DNA from: an uncultured Bacteroides sp.
GTDB lineage: Bacteria; Bacteroidota; Bacteroidia; Bacteroidales; Bacteroidaceae
Assembly (NCBI GenBank): GCA_949296855.1
Contig: CASFRN010000143.1
Location: 1 to 40,855 of the forward strand
DNA length: 40,855 nt
Direction of reading: 5' to 3'
Both the position numbers and the translations under genes were made by a program. Positions 17,355 through 26,398 of the stretch are shown here, piece by piece; the stretch's first letter is position 1, and every line of letters begins with the position of its first letter. The notes beneath the pieces were generated by a model. The model made no database searches. It was not told where the DNA came from and saw only the letters and a program-made list of their open reading frames with translations.

Positions 17355-17422
17355 ATATGCAAATCAGAAGGTAGGTAAACGATTGCGCTGCCAATCGTTT
17401 ACCTACCTTCTGATTTGCATAT
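17355..17422. repeat. 31-bp perfect palindrome after the efflux operon
   Basis: Arms 17355-17385 and 17392-17422 are perfect complements (ATATGCAAATCAGAAGG...), with only a 6-nt loop CGCTGC. It begins 7 nt after the TolC-like stop. There is no T-run, so it is not a standard terminator, but as RNA it would be a very stable 3' hairpin. The rest of the gap to lysS (17423-17612) shows no gene. Confidence 0.9.
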
Positions 17423-17612
17423 ATCTGTATGATTCCCTTTATACAAATAAATATGCCACTACAAACAGGTGCGGTGTGCCTGGCAAACGTAAGGAATCGA
17501 CCGGTGCAATCTGCAAATGCTGAAAGCTCCAAAGCACAGAAAAACCATTGGCTTAAGTAATCGGCACATAAAAAAGAATGAAAAACATAGGGCGAATTTG
17601 CAAAAAGTTTTT

Positions 17613-17620
17613 TATTTTTG
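17613..17620 (+). promoter_or_regulatory. Possible -7 box TATTTTTG for lysS
   Basis: TATTTTTG fits TAnnTTTG and lies 28 nt before the lysS ATG, leaving a leader of about 20 nt. A TTTG lies upstream but at only 12 nt, so the -33 is unclear. Confidence 0.45.
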
Positions 17621-17648
17621 TAGCGAAATTGAGTTAATGTATTAACAA

Positions 17649-19379
17649 ATGAACGTATTAGAACTAAGTGAACAGGAGATTATCAGACGCAATAGTCTGA
17701 ATGAGTTGAGAGCGATGGGCATCAATCCGTACCCTGCTGCCGAGTATGTAACCAATGCATTTTCGACTGACATAAAAGCTGAATTCAAGGAAGACGAGGC
17801 AGAACCGCGCAAAGTATCGGTTGCGGGACGCATGATGTCGCGCCGCGTAATGGGTAAGGCTTCTTTCATTGAGTTACAAGACTCCAAAGGACGTATCCAA
17901 GTATATATTACCCGCGACGACATTTGTCCGGATGAAAACAAAGATTTATATAATGTAGTGTTCAAACGTCTGCTCGACTTGGGCGACTTTATCGGCATCG
18001 AAGGATTTGTTTTCCGTACCCAAGCGGGAGAAATCTCTATCCACGCCCAAAAGCTGACCGTACTGGCAAAATCGCTTCGCCCGCTCCCGATTGTAAAATA
18101 CAAAGACGGAGTGGCATACGATAAGTTTGAAGACCCCGAGTTGCGTTACCGCCAGCGGTATGTAGACTTGGTGGTAAACGACGGAGTGAAAGACATTTTC
18201 CTGCAACGCGCTACGGTAATCCGCACAATCCGCCGCGTGCTCGATGAAGCAGGATACACAGAAGTAGAAACCCCTACTCTGCAGAACATTGCAGGCGGGG
18301 CAAGCGCCAAACCCTTCATCACCCACTTCAACGCCCTCGATACCGATATGTATATGCGTATCGCTACCGAACTTTACTTGAAACGGCTCATTGTGGGCGG
18401 ATTCGAAGGCGTGTACGAAATCGGGAAGAACTTCCGGAACGAAGGCATGGACCGCAACCACAATCCGGAATTCACTTGCATGGAATTGTACGTGCAATAC
18501 AAGGACTACAACTGGATGATGTCGTTTACCGAGAAACTGCTCGAAGCTGTCTGCATCGCCGTAAACGGCAAGCCCGAACGCGAAATCGACGGCACCGTCA
18601 TCAGCTTCAAGGCTCCTTACAGACGTCTCCCGATTCTGGATGCCATTAAAGAAAAGACCGGTTATGACCTCAACGGCATGGACGAGGCACAAATACGCGA
18701 AGTATGCCAAAAGCTGAACATGGAAATCGACGACACCATGGGCAAAGGCAAGCTGATAGACGAAATCTTCGGCGAATTCTGCGAAGGCACGTTCATCCAG
18801 CCCACATTCATCACCGACTATCCTGTAGAGATGTCGCCGCTCACCAAGATGCACCGCTCGAAACCCGGACTGACCGAACGTTTCGAACTAATGGTAAACG
18901 GGAAAGAGCTGGCAAATGCCTACTCGGAATTAAACGACCCGATAGACCAGGAAGAACGCTTCAAAGAACAGATGCGCTTAGCAGACAAGGGTGATGATGA
19001 GGCTATGATTATCGACCAAGACTTCTTGCGCGCCCTGCAATACGGTATGCCTCCTACCAGCGGAATCGGCATCGGAATTGACCGCCTGGTAATGCTTATG
19101 ACAGGCAAGACCTACATTCAAGAAGTGTTGTTCTTCCCGCAGATGCGCCCCGAAAAGGTAACGCCGAAAGACAACGCATCGAAGTATATGGAACTGGGCA
19201 TCCCCGAAGAATGGGTCCCCCTCATTCAAAAAGCAGGGTATAATTTGGTTTCAGACATGAAAGAAGTCAATCCGCAGAAACTGCACATGGATATTTGCGG
19301 GGTGAACAAGAAATATAAATTGGGACTGACCAACCCTACGGTGGACGAGGTCACGACGTGGATAAATAAAATCATGTAA
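17649..19379 (+). CDS. lysS: Lysyl-tRNA synthetase, class II
   Basis: 576 residues. It charges tRNA-Lys with lysine in the cytoplasm. An OB-fold anticodon-binding domain (VSVAGRMMSRRVMGKASFIE, residues ~58-77) precedes the class II catalytic core. Core motifs: motif 1 around FLQRATVIRTIRRVL, motif 2 FRNEGMDRNHNPEFTCMELY near 262-281, and motif 3 GIGIGIDRLVMLMTG near 475. The C-terminal ~70 residues after FFPQMRPE (KVTPKDNASKYMELGIPEEW...) extend past the usual E. coli LysS end, as is common in Bacteroidetes. First gene of lysS-gpsA-pgi-HAD with gaps of 13, 12 and 5 nt. Confidence 0.97.
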   Translation: MNVLELSEQEIIRRNSLNELRAMGINPYPAAEYVTNAFSTDIKAEFKEDEAEPRKVSVAGRMMSRRVMGKASFIELQDSKGRIQVYITRDDICPDENKDLYNVVFKRLLDLGDFIGIEGFVFRTQAGEISIHAQKLTVLAKSLRPLPIVKYKDGVAYDKFEDPELRYRQRYVDLVVNDGVKDIFLQRATVIRTIRRVLDEAGYTEVETPTLQNIAGGASAKPFITHFNALDTDMYMRIATELYLKRLIVGGFEGVYEIGKNFRNEGMDRNHNPEFTCMELYVQYKDYNWMMSFTEKLLEAVCIAVNGKPEREIDGTVISFKAPYRRLPILDAIKEKTGYDLNGMDEAQIREVCQKLNMEIDDTMGKGKLIDEIFGEFCEGTFIQPTFITDYPVEMSPLTKMHRSKPGLTERFELMVNGKELANAYSELNDPIDQEERFKEQMRLADKGDDEAMIIDQDFLRALQYGMPPTSGIGIGIDRLVMLMTGKTYIQEVLFFPQMRPEKVTPKDNASKYMELGIPEEWVPLIQKAGYNLVSDMKEVNPQKLHMDICGVNKKYKLGLTNPTVDEVTTWINKIM

Positions 19380-19392
19380 GTAAAAAACCGAC

Positions 19393-20388
19393 ATGAAATT
19401 ACCCGGGAAAATAGCAATCATGGGTGGAGGAAGCTGGGCTACAGCCATTGCGAAAATCGTACTCGCCCAAGCCGGAACGATAAACTGGTATATGCGCCGA
19501 GATGACCGCATTGAGGATTTCAAGCGGCTCGGGCATAACCCGGCTTACCTGACCAGCGTGCGCTTCAACATCAAATGCATTAACTTTTCATCGGATATAA
19601 ATAAGGTGGTGAGGGAATCGGATACGCTGATATTCGTCACCCCATCACCCTACCTGAAGGCACACTTGAAAAAACTGAAAGCCAAATTGAAGGATAAGTT
19701 TATCGTGACAGCCATCAAGGGAATCGTGCCCGATGAGAACATGATTGTATCCGACTATTTCCACAAGATGTACGATGTGCCCGAAGAGAACATTGCCGTA
19801 TTAGCAGGCCCTTGCCATGCGGAAGAAGTGGCATTGGAACGCTTGTCTTACCTTACGGTAGGGTGCAAGGACATCGAAAAAGCGAAAATGTTCGCCCGCC
19901 AATTGACAGGGACATACATTAAGACTTCCGTCAACACAGATGTAGCGGGAATAGAATACGCCTCGGTGCTTAAAAACGTGTACGCCATAGCGGCAGGCAT
20001 TTGCAGCGGACTGAAATATGGCGACAATTTCCAAGCTGTGCTTGTGTCGAATGCCCTGCAAGAAATGAACCGCTTCCTCGATACGGTGCACCCTGTAGAC
20101 CGGTGCACGAACGATTCTGTCTACTTAGGAGACCTGTTAGTAACTGCTTATTCCAACTTCAGCCGCAACCGCGTGTTCGGCACCATGATAGGCAAAGGAT
20201 ACTCGGTGAAAAGCGCGCAAATCGAAATGGAAATGATTGCCGAAGGATATTACGGCACCAAGTGCATCAAGGAACTGAACAAGCACCTGCACGTGAATAT
20301 GCCTATTGTAGACGCTGTGTACAACATTTTGTACGAACGCATTTCTCCCATGATTGAGATTAAATTATTGACTGATTCATTCAGATAA
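19393..20388 (+). CDS. gpsA: Glycerol-3-phosphate dehydrogenase, NAD(P)+
   Basis: 331 residues. It reduces dihydroxyacetone phosphate to sn-glycerol-3-phosphate, the backbone for phospholipids. Rossmann motif IAIMGGGSWATAIAKI is at residues 7-22. FVTPSPYLKAHL and TAIKGIVPDENM are conserved substrate-domain segments, AGPCHAEEV lies near 138, and the catalytic lysine region is VLKNVYAIAAGI near 196. It overlaps nothing; 13 nt from lysS and 12 nt from pgi suggest one transcript. Start chosen at MKLPGKIAIMGG. Confidence 0.96.
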   Translation: MKLPGKIAIMGGGSWATAIAKIVLAQAGTINWYMRRDDRIEDFKRLGHNPAYLTSVRFNIKCINFSSDINKVVRESDTLIFVTPSPYLKAHLKKLKAKLKDKFIVTAIKGIVPDENMIVSDYFHKMYDVPEENIAVLAGPCHAEEVALERLSYLTVGCKDIEKAKMFARQLTGTYIKTSVNTDVAGIEYASVLKNVYAIAAGICSGLKYGDNFQAVLVSNALQEMNRFLDTVHPVDRCTNDSVYLGDLLVTAYSNFSRNRVFGTMIGKGYSVKSAQIEMEMIAEGYYGTKCIKELNKHLHVNMPIVDAVYNILYERISPMIEIKLLTDSFR

Positions 20389-20400
20389 ACTCATACTATT

Positions 20401-21750
20401 ATGGAAAATATCAAATTAAACATCGAAAAGACTTTGGGATTCATCTCCAAAGAGAAATTAGCTGCTTACGAACCCCAAGTAAGAGCTTGTATGGAAACCT
20501 TAGAGAAAGGCACCGGCTTAGGAAACGATTTCTTAGGATGGCTGCACTTACCTTCTTCTATTACTCAAGAACATTTGAATGACCTGAAAGCTACGGCTCA
20601 GGTGTTGCGCGAAAATTGCGAAGTGGTGGTTGTCGCCGGCATCGGAGGAAGTTACTTGGGCGCACGTGCCGTTATCGAAGCAATGTCTGATAGCTTCGCA
20701 TGGCTAAAAGAGAAAAAAGCCAATCAACCAGTCATCCTTTTTGCAGGACATAACATCGGCGAAGACTATCTGTATGAACTGACCGATTACCTGAAAGACA
20801 AGAAATTCGGCATCATTAACATATCGAAGTCAGGAACAACAACCGAAACGGCTATAGCTTTCCGTCTGCTGAAAGAACAATGTGAAAGACAACGTGGCAA
20901 AGAAACGGCACGCAAAGTCATCGTAGCCGTGACCGATGCCAAGAAAGGTGCCGCACGGACTATGGCGGATAAGGAAGGATACAAATCGTTCATTATTCCA
21001 GACAATGTAGGAGGACGTTTCTCTGTACTGACGCCGGTAGGTCTGCTCCCCATTGCTGTTGCCGGATTTGATATCGAGCAATTAGTGAACGGTGCACGCG
21101 CAATGGAAACAGCATGCGCAAACGAAAGCTTGATGGAAAACCCGTCGGCACTCTATGCCGCTACACGCAACGAGTTGTATCAGAATGGAAAGAAAATTGA
21201 AATTCTCGTTAACTTCCAACCTAAGTTGCATTACTTCATGGAATGGTGGAAGCAACTGTACGGCGAATCGGAAGGGAAAGACCACAAAGGCATTTATCCC
21301 AGCTCGGTAGACTTTTCGACCGACCTGCACTCAATGGGACAATGGATTCAAGAAGGCGAACGCACCATTTACGAAACTGTAGTATCTATTGAGACTCCCA
21401 ATCATGAACTGAAGGTGCCAGCCGATGAAGAAAACCTGGACGGCCTGAATTTCTTGGCGGGCAAACGTATCGACGAGGTAAACAAAATGGCGGAACTGGG
21501 TACCCAATTGGCTCACGTAGACGGAGGCGTGCCTAACCTGCGCATCAGCGTTCCGAAACTGGATGAATATTACTTGGGTGAATTGATTTACTTCTTCGAA
21601 AAAGCCTGCGGCATCAGCGGCTATCTGCTCGAAGTCAACCCGTTCAACCAGCCGGGCGTAGAAGCATACAAGAAAAACATGTTCGCCTTATTGAACAAAC
21701 CGGGATACGAAGCTGAATCGGAAGCCATCCAAGCCCGTTTGAATAAATAA
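20401..21750 (+). CDS. pgi: Glucose-6-phosphate isomerase
   Basis: 449 residues, the shorter form common in Firmicutes and Bacteroidetes (E. coli Pgi is about 550). It interconverts glucose-6-phosphate and fructose-6-phosphate. Visible: [15 protein letters not shown] near 77-91 (phosphate-binding loop), [12 protein letters not shown] near 138, the PGI signature [19 protein letters not shown] near 204-222, and the second signature in [19 protein letters not shown] near 405. Within the lysS-gpsA-pgi-HAD run; its stop is 5 nt before the HAD gene, so co-translation is likely. Confidence 0.97.
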   Translation: MENIKLNIEKTLGFISKEKLAAYEPQVRACMETLEKGTGLGNDFLGWLHLPSSITQEHLNDLKATAQVLRENCEVVVVAGIGGSYLGARAVIEAMSDSFAWLKEKKANQPVILFAGHNIGEDYLYELTDYLKDKKFGIINISKSGTTTETAIAFRLLKEQCERQRGKETARKVIVAVTDAKKGAARTMADKEGYKSFIIPDNVGGRFSVLTPVGLLPIAVAGFDIEQLVNGARAMETACANESLMENPSALYAATRNELYQNGKKIEILVNFQPKLHYFMEWWKQLYGESEGKDHKGIYPSSVDFSTDLHSMGQWIQEGERTIYETVVSIETPNHELKVPADEENLDGLNFLAGKRIDEVNKMAELGTQLAHVDGGVPNLRISVPKLDEYYLGELIYFFEKACGISGYLLEVNPFNQPGVEAYKKNMFALLNKPGYEAESEAIQARLNK

Positions 21751-21755
21751 AGCCT

Positions 21756-22484
21756 ATGTTTGAAAAAGCTATCCGTACATATCTGAAAACCCATCACTTC
21801 GTGTCGCTCCGCCTGAAAGCCGTGTTGTTCGACATGGACGGCGTATTGTTCGACTCAATGAAGAACCATGCGGCGGCGTGGCACGAAGCGATGAAGCGTT
21901 ACCACTTGCACATGACTCCAGAAGAGGCATACCTGCACGAGGGACGCACGGGAGCGGATACCATCAACATCATCAGCGCCCGCCAACGGAATGAAACCGC
22001 AAGCGAGGAGGAAATCGAAACGATTTATCAAACCAAGTCGGATATTTTCAACACCCTCCCCCAAGCGGAACGGATGCCGGGCGCTTATGAGTTATTACAA
22101 AAAATAAAAAAAGAAGGACTGACTCCGGTACTGGTGACTGGGTCGGGACAAAAATCGTTGATAGAACGGCTTAACCGAAGCTTCCCGGATATTTTCAAAC
22201 CCGAGCTGATGGTAACGGCTTTCGACGTAAAACAAGGAAAACCAAATCCGGAACCTTATCTGAAAGGACTTAAAAAAGCGGGGGTCAGCGCCAACGAAGC
22301 GATTGTGGTGGAAAACGCCCCTTTAGGAGTAAGAGCCGGGGTTGCGGCAGATATTTTTACGGTAGCCGTCAACACGGGCCCGTTAGCGGATGAGGTCTTG
22401 CAGAAAGAAGGAGCGAACCTTTTGTTTCATTCCATGACGGATTTCAACAATAATTGGGAAAGTTTTTATCAATTAATTCAATAA
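21756..22484 (+). CDS. HAD-superfamily hydrolase, beta-phosphoglucomutase-like
   Basis: 242 residues. HAD motif I FDMDGVLFDS (nucleophile Asp at about residue 25, acid/base Asp two later), motif II VTGSG near 128, motif III lysine in KQGKPNPEPY near 163, motif IV VVENAPLGVRAG near 184. The N-terminal cap (NHAAAWHEAMKRYHLHM) is the four-helix type of phosphoglycolate phosphatases and beta-phosphoglucomutases. It sits 5 nt behind pgi, so a sugar phosphate is a fair substrate guess, but mutase and phosphatase cannot be told apart. The ~17 residues before motif I are longer than usual; no better internal start is evident. Confidence 0.9.
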   Translation: MFEKAIRTYLKTHHFVSLRLKAVLFDMDGVLFDSMKNHAAAWHEAMKRYHLHMTPEEAYLHEGRTGADTINIISARQRNETASEEEIETIYQTKSDIFNTLPQAERMPGAYELLQKIKKEGLTPVLVTGSGQKSLIERLNRSFPDIFKPELMVTAFDVKQGKPNPEPYLKGLKKAGVSANEAIVVENAPLGVRAGVAADIFTVAVNTGPLADEVLQKEGANLLFHSMTDFNNNWESFYQLIQ

Positions 22485-22491
22485 AAAAACG

Positions 22492-22499
22492 TATCTTTG
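22492..22499 (+). promoter_or_regulatory. -7 box TATCTTTG for candidate short RNA
   Basis: TATCTTTG starts 8 nt after the HAD gene stop, and the 14-nt block TATCTTTGCGGCGT is identical to that before the structured RNA at 8757. No clear -33 at standard spacing. Confidence 0.5.
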
Positions 22500-22504
22500 C
22501 GGCG

Positions 22505-22587
22505 TAGCATTTACAAATGCTTATACTAACCCTAACAAATTCAAATTGGATATTAAAAGGCTGCTTCGGGAGAAGCGGCTTTTTTTT
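22505..22587 (+). ncRNA. Candidate ~83-nt small RNA
   Basis: Begins just after a -7 box and ends with a strong terminator. The 5' end forms AGCATT/AATGCT (22506-22511 with 22516-22521) around a TACA loop. A 33-nt, apparently unpaired A-rich middle follows, then the terminator hairpin. No ORF of note lies inside. It occupies the whole gap between two convergent genes. A second promoter-less reading, as the 3' UTR of the HAD gene, is possible. Confidence 0.45.
22555..22587 (+). terminator. Rho-independent terminator after pgi-HAD and the candidate RNA
   Basis: AAAAGGCTGCTTC (22555-22567) pairs with GAAGCGGCTTTT (22572-22583), loop GGGA, followed by a T-run to 22587. It lies 12 nt before the end of the convergent LysM gene. 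Confidence 0.9.
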
Positions 22588-22598
22588 ACTGCGCATCC

Positions 22599-23486
22599 TC
22601 AACGCAACCAGATGATATCGCCCACACGAAGCGAAGCGGTTTCGGGATCCAATCCGTTCAGTTTATACAAATTCTTGAGCTTGACACCAAACTTCTGTGA
22701 AACACTGTACATCGAATCACCCTCCTTGACGGTATAAGAAATATGGTCTTTCGTAGCCTTCTTCCGCTTCTCCTCCAGATAAACGATTTCGCCCCCGCTG
22801 AAACGATAATCTTTAGGCAATTCATTATACTTACGTACATTCTTCTTTTTCAAATCAAATTCCTTGGCTATGCTTTTAAAGGTGTCTCCCGGGCGGGCAA
22901 TGACGTAAAGCAATTCGTTCGCCAAATAAGGTTGGTGCGGATTGGGGAATTTTTCAGCCCACTTCAGCCCGCCCTTACGGTCGTATTTATCCAAGCCGTA
23001 CGTCTCTATGATATTGATGAGCCGTGTAGCATAGCGCGGATCGGTGGCATATCCTGCTTTTTTCAATCCTTTCGCCCAACCTTTATAATCAGTTATCTTC
23101 AGACGGAAAAGGGAAGCGTAACGTGCGCCCGAACGCAAAAATTTCGAATGGTCACGATACGAATCTTTCGCATGCTTATAGGCACGGAAACATTCGTTAG
23201 GAGCATCATCGGTATAGCGCACAGAAGGGCCGTCCCATGCTCCTCCACACTTGATGCCGAAATGATTGTTCGATTTGCGTGCAAGCTGGCTTTTGCCCGC
23301 TCCCGACTCCAGCAAGCCCTGAGCCAGCGTAATGCTTGCGGGAATACGGTAATGCTTCATTTCGTCCACGGCTATGCCGCGGTATTTCTTAATATAGTCT
23401 TCATAAGCTTTGTTCCGTTGTGCCGAAACGGTTCCTGCCACACAAAACAACAGGATTACCGCTAACCAATAAGTGAATCTGTCCAT
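22599..23486 (-). CDS. Secreted glucosaminidase with two LysM domains
   Basis: 295 residues. Signal peptide (MDRFTYWLAVILLFCVAGTVSAQ) followed by a FlgJ/LytG-type glucosaminidase domain (residues ~25-175), with catalytic Glu in LAQGLLESGAGKS near 60 and the NNHFGIKC motif near 73. It hydrolyses N-acetylglucosamine bonds of peptidoglycan. Two LysM peptidoglycan-binding repeats follow: YVIARPGDTFKSIAKEF (~200-245) and YTVKEGDSMYSVSQKF (~250-294). Transcribed from a consensus promoter at 23509-23540. Convergent with the HAD gene. Confidence 0.92.
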   Translation of the reverse strand: MDRFTYWLAVILLFCVAGTVSAQRNKAYEDYIKKYRGIAVDEMKHYRIPASITLAQGLLESGAGKSQLARKSNNHFGIKCGGAWDGPSVRYTDDAPNECFRAYKHAKDSYRDHSKFLRSGARYASLFRLKITDYKGWAKGLKKAGYATDPRYATRLINIIETYGLDKYDRKGGLKWAEKFPNPHQPYLANELLYVIARPGDTFKSIAKEFDLKKKNVRKYNELPKDYRFSGGEIVYLEEKRKKATKDHISYTVKEGDSMYSVSQKFGVKLKNLYKLNGLDPETASLRVGDIIWLR

Positions 23487-23508
23487 TTCTTTTCTTTTTT
23501 AATGCAGA

Positions 23509-23540
23509 CAAAGATAAAGCAATTCGGGGAACAATACAAA
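23509..23540 (-). promoter_or_regulatory. Promoter of the LysM glucosaminidase gene
   Basis: On the minus strand: -33 TTTG (23537-23540), exactly 20 nt, -7 TATCTTTG (23509-23516). It places the RNA start around 23503, giving a short leader of about 17 nt before the start codon at 23486. Confidence 0.75.
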
Positions 23541-23672
23541 TGTTTTATACCCCACACACGGGATGCGCTTACTTAAAATATCTCAAACAGATTAAACTTT
23601 CCGGCAAAACCAATGTCTGAAAAGTAAAGGCGCGCTTAATGTATCACTTTTGATTTTTAAATTTGAAACAGT

Positions 23673-24146
23673 ATGAAAACGATGTATGTATGTTTAGCTT
23701 TTGCGATGAGCGTACTTGCTCTTTCTGCGCAAACTCCCGAAAAGCAACGGAGACACCTTACCCCGGAACAACGTGTGGAACGGCAGGTGGAATGGATGGA
23801 AAAGCGACTTTTGCTGGATGATGAAACCGCGGCAAAGTTCGCCCCACTCTACAAAGAATACATAGAAGCCTTAGCGCAATGCCGCCCAGCCGCTCCTAAA
23901 GAAGAGATGGGGCCACGCCGGGAAAAACAAACCGATGAAGCTATAGACCAGCGGATGCAAACACGCTTCGAACTCCAGAAAAAGCGGTTGGACATCAAGG
24001 AAACCTACTATAAGAAATTCAAGGAAATCCTTACGATGCGTCAGGTGGAAAAGATTTTTGCTCCTCAACCCAAGCATGTGCCGCACTCCGCTCCGGATAA
24101 ACGCACTTTTAAAGCTCCCCTTCCACCCGAGAAGCTGGTTAGATAA
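23673..24146 (+). CDS. Small periplasmic protein, Spy/CpxP-like build
   Basis: 157 residues. Signal peptide MKTMYVCLAFAMSVLALSAQ, then a highly charged, all-helical body. HLTPEQRVERQVEWMEKRLLLDD near residue 28-50 resembles the LTPEQR-type motif of Spy/CpxP-like periplasmic chaperones and their Bacteroidetes relatives. A second helix pair (RMQTRFELQKKRLDIKETYY, KKFKEILTMRQVEKIF) follows, and the tail is Pro/Lys-rich. The chaperone or stress role is inferred from shape and motif, not shown. Divergent from the LysM gene, with a terminator 26 nt after its stop. Confidence 0.75.
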   Translation: MKTMYVCLAFAMSVLALSAQTPEKQRRHLTPEQRVERQVEWMEKRLLLDDETAAKFAPLYKEYIEALAQCRPAAPKEEMGPRREKQTDEAIDQRMQTRFELQKKRLDIKETYYKKFKEILTMRQVEKIFAPQPKHVPHSAPDKRTFKAPLPPEKLVR

Positions 24147-24171
24147 ATCTATTCAATGCGCATAAAACCTG

Positions 24172-24220
24172 AAGAGGCTGCCTCAAAAGGAAAGTGTTTC
24201 CCCTTGCGACAGCCTCTTTT
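24172..24220 (+). terminator. Terminator between the Spy-like gene and the phosphohexomutase gene
   Basis: AAGAGGCTG (24172-24180) pairs with CAGCCTCTT (24210-24218), with an inner AAGGAAA/TTTCCCCTT pairing, then a short T-run. The A-run on the other side is weak, so it serves mainly the plus strand but may act on both convergent genes. Confidence 0.75.
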
Positions 24221-24255
24221 CAGATGCATATAACGCTTTTTGCCTCAGCCCATTA

Positions 24256-25998
24256 TCAGATATTCAGCGATTTCTTTACAGCTTCTACTTTCTCGAGCGC
24301 AGCGGCCGTTTCGCGCGCGTAGCACTTCGGGCATCCCATTTCGCCTTTCACTTCCACGTAGAACTTAATCTTCGGTTCCGTTCCCGACGGACGTACAGAC
24401 ACCTTCGTGCCGTCTGCGGTAAAGTACTGAAGCACGTTCGACGTTTCGGGCATATCCAAATCGGTCACGTTGCCCTTGCCGTCCGTAGCCTTCAAGGTCT
24501 TGTAATCCTTAATCATTACGATTTCCGAACCGCCCAATTCCTTCGGAGGACACGCACGGAAGTTATCCATCATCGCCTTGATTTCGTCTGCGCCGCTCTT
24601 GCCCGGCTTCACTACGTTTACGGTCACTTCTTTCGAGAATCCGTATTCCAAGTAAACTTCCATCAGGATGTCATACAAAGTCTTGCCTTGGTCTTTTGCC
24701 CACGCGCAGATTTCAGCCAAGAGCGAGCAAGCCGATACCGCATCCTTATCGCGCACGAAGTCTTCTGCCAAGAATCCGTAGCTTTCCTCGCCTCCGCCAA
24801 TGTATTGCTCCTTGCCTTCACGCAAGCGGATTTCGCGGGCAATCCACTTGAATCCAGTATAGCAATCCAGCATCTTGATGTGATTCTTTTCAGCCACCTT
24901 GCGGATAACCTCTGTAGTCACAATGGTCTTCACGATAAACTCGTTGCCCTTCATCTTGCCCATAGCGATGCGGTTCTTGATGATGTAATACAAGAAAATC
25001 AAGCAAGTCTGATTACCGTTAATCAATACCCATTCGCCCTTATCGTCCTTGCAAGCCATGCCTACACGGTCCGCGTCGGGGTCGGACGCCATTACGATGT
25101 CGGCATCGATGCTCTTAGCCAGGTTGATAGCCATGGTCAAAGCTTCCGCGTTTTCCGGGTTCGGAGATACCACCGTGGGGAAATCGCCGCTCTTCACCAT
25201 TTGTTCGGGCACGCAATGCACGTTCTCGAATCCCCAAAGCTTCAGCGATTGCGGGATAAGCATCATGCCCGTACCGTGCAACGGAGTGTAGACAATCTTC
25301 AAGTCTTTCTGGCGCTTGATGACTTCGGGGTCGATAGAAATGCCGTGCACCTTTTCCAAGTATACATCGTCCACATCCTTGCCGATAATCTGAATCAAGT
25401 CTTTGTTTCCTTGGAACTTGATGTCGTTCACCGTTACCTTGTTCACTTCGTCGATGATGCCCTTATCGTGCGGAGCAAGCACCTGTGCGCCGTCGTCCCA
25501 ATAAGCCTTATACCCGTTGTATTCGCGCGGGTTGTGCGAAGCCGTAATGTTGATACCGCTTTGGCATCCCAAGTGGCGGATAGCGAAAGACACTTCAGGA
25601 GTCGGACGCATGTCGTCGAACAGATATACCTTAATACCGTTAGCCGAGAAAATATCAGCCGATATTTCCGCAAACTTACGGCTGTTGTTCCGGCAATCGT
25701 GGCCTACCACCACCGAAATGGTTTCCCTTCCAGCGAAGTTCTTGTTCAAATAATTTGCCATACCTTGCGTAGCGGCTCCCACGGTATAAATGTTCATACG
25801 GTTGGAGCCTGCGCCCATGATGCCGCGCAAACCGCCAGTACCGAATTCCAAGTCCTTATAGAACGCGTCGATAAGCACGTTCTTATCGGGATTTTCCAAA
25901 ATCTGTTTCACTTCAGCTTGGGTTTCAGCATCGTAAGCAGGGGTCAGCCAGCTCTGAGCTTTTTCTGTACAAAGTTTGATTAATTCTTCGTTTTCCAT
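24256..25998 (-). CDS. Phospho-sugar mutase (phosphoglucomutase/phosphomannomutase family)
   Basis: 580 residues, the long PGM2-like form found in Bacteroidetes and Firmicutes. It interconverts hexose 1- and 6-phosphates. Four domains with: GLRGIMGAGSNRMN near 53-66, phosphoserine loop TASHNPREYNGYK near 140, magnesium site DPDADRVG near 305, sugar-recognition loop GGGEESYG near 396, and the phosphate-binding loop RPSGTEPKIKFY near 540. Start at MENEELIKL (25998). A -7 box TATTTTTG at 26052-26059 gives a transcript start near 26046, which makes the alternative ATG at 26034 less likely. No partner genes adjoin it. Confidence 0.94.
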   Translation of the reverse strand: MENEELIKLCTEKAQSWLTPAYDAETQAEVKQILENPDKNVLIDAFYKDLEFGTGGLRGIMGAGSNRMNIYTVGAATQGMANYLNKNFAGRETISVVVGHDCRNNSRKFAEISADIFSANGIKVYLFDDMRPTPEVSFAIRHLGCQSGINITASHNPREYNGYKAYWDDGAQVLAPHDKGIIDEVNKVTVNDIKFQGNKDLIQIIGKDVDDVYLEKVHGISIDPEVIKRQKDLKIVYTPLHGTGMMLIPQSLKLWGFENVHCVPEQMVKSGDFPTVVSPNPENAEALTMAINLAKSIDADIVMASDPDADRVGMACKDDKGEWVLINGNQTCLIFLYYIIKNRIAMGKMKGNEFIVKTIVTTEVIRKVAEKNHIKMLDCYTGFKWIAREIRLREGKEQYIGGGEESYGFLAEDFVRDKDAVSACSLLAEICAWAKDQGKTLYDILMEVYLEYGFSKEVTVNVVKPGKSGADEIKAMMDNFRACPPKELGGSEIVMIKDYKTLKATDGKGNVTDLDMPETSNVLQYFTADGTKVSVRPSGTEPKIKFYVEVKGEMGCPKCYARETAAALEKVEAVKKSLNI

Positions 25999-26051
25999 GA
26001 TGTTAATGAATTTATTTAAGTTAGTAATGTACACGTTTCATTTTTTCACCC

Positions 26052-26059
26052 CAAAAATA
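26052..26059 (-). promoter_or_regulatory. Possible -7 box TATTTTTG for the mutase gene
   Basis: Minus-strand TATTTTTG, 54 nt before the chosen mutase start. No clear -33 at 20 nt. Confidence 0.4.
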
Positions 26060-26191
26060 AAAGATTCATTCTAAATATCCTAATTTTAGACTGCTTTTTT
26101 ATCCGGACAAACAAAAGTGAAGCCAGAAAAACGCAAAAGCCCCACGCCAATGTGTCTTTAAAAGATTTAAAATCTACTTTCAGCCTTCTCC

Positions 26192-26289
26192 CTTTTACGT
26201 TCTCCGTCCCAAAACCGTACGTTCTTGGTACGGAAACCGTATGTTTTTGGTTCGGAGAACGTACGGTTTTGGGACGGAGAACGTAAAAG
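26192..26289. repeat. 34-bp perfect palindrome built of GTACGG-type units
   Basis: Arms 26192-26225 and 26256-26289 are perfect complements. The 30-nt loop is made of further variants of the same unit (GGTACGGAAACCGTATG), so short units of type ACCGTACGTTCT, ACCGTATGTTTT and their complements run through the whole block. An apparent minus-strand ORF over it (26046-26303) has no support beyond this repeat. The block lies in the 5' region between two divergent genes. Confidence 0.85.
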
Positions 26290-26398
26290 TCAACCATCCG
26301 CAAAAAGAATATAAGCCGTATGCAAAGACAAATACATCCTAAGATTTTGCCAAACCATTGAAGCCATGCACCTGCACGATAGCCCCAACCTTATATAA

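Noticed and set aside
23658-23665. -7 box TAAATTTG for the Spy-like gene
   Set aside because: Only 7 nt lie between it and the ATG, too little for a normal leader, and no -33 is present.
26046-26303. Minus-strand ORF of 85 codons
   Set aside because: It runs through the 34-bp palindrome and its self-similar units; the peptide is of repeat origin and has no family look.
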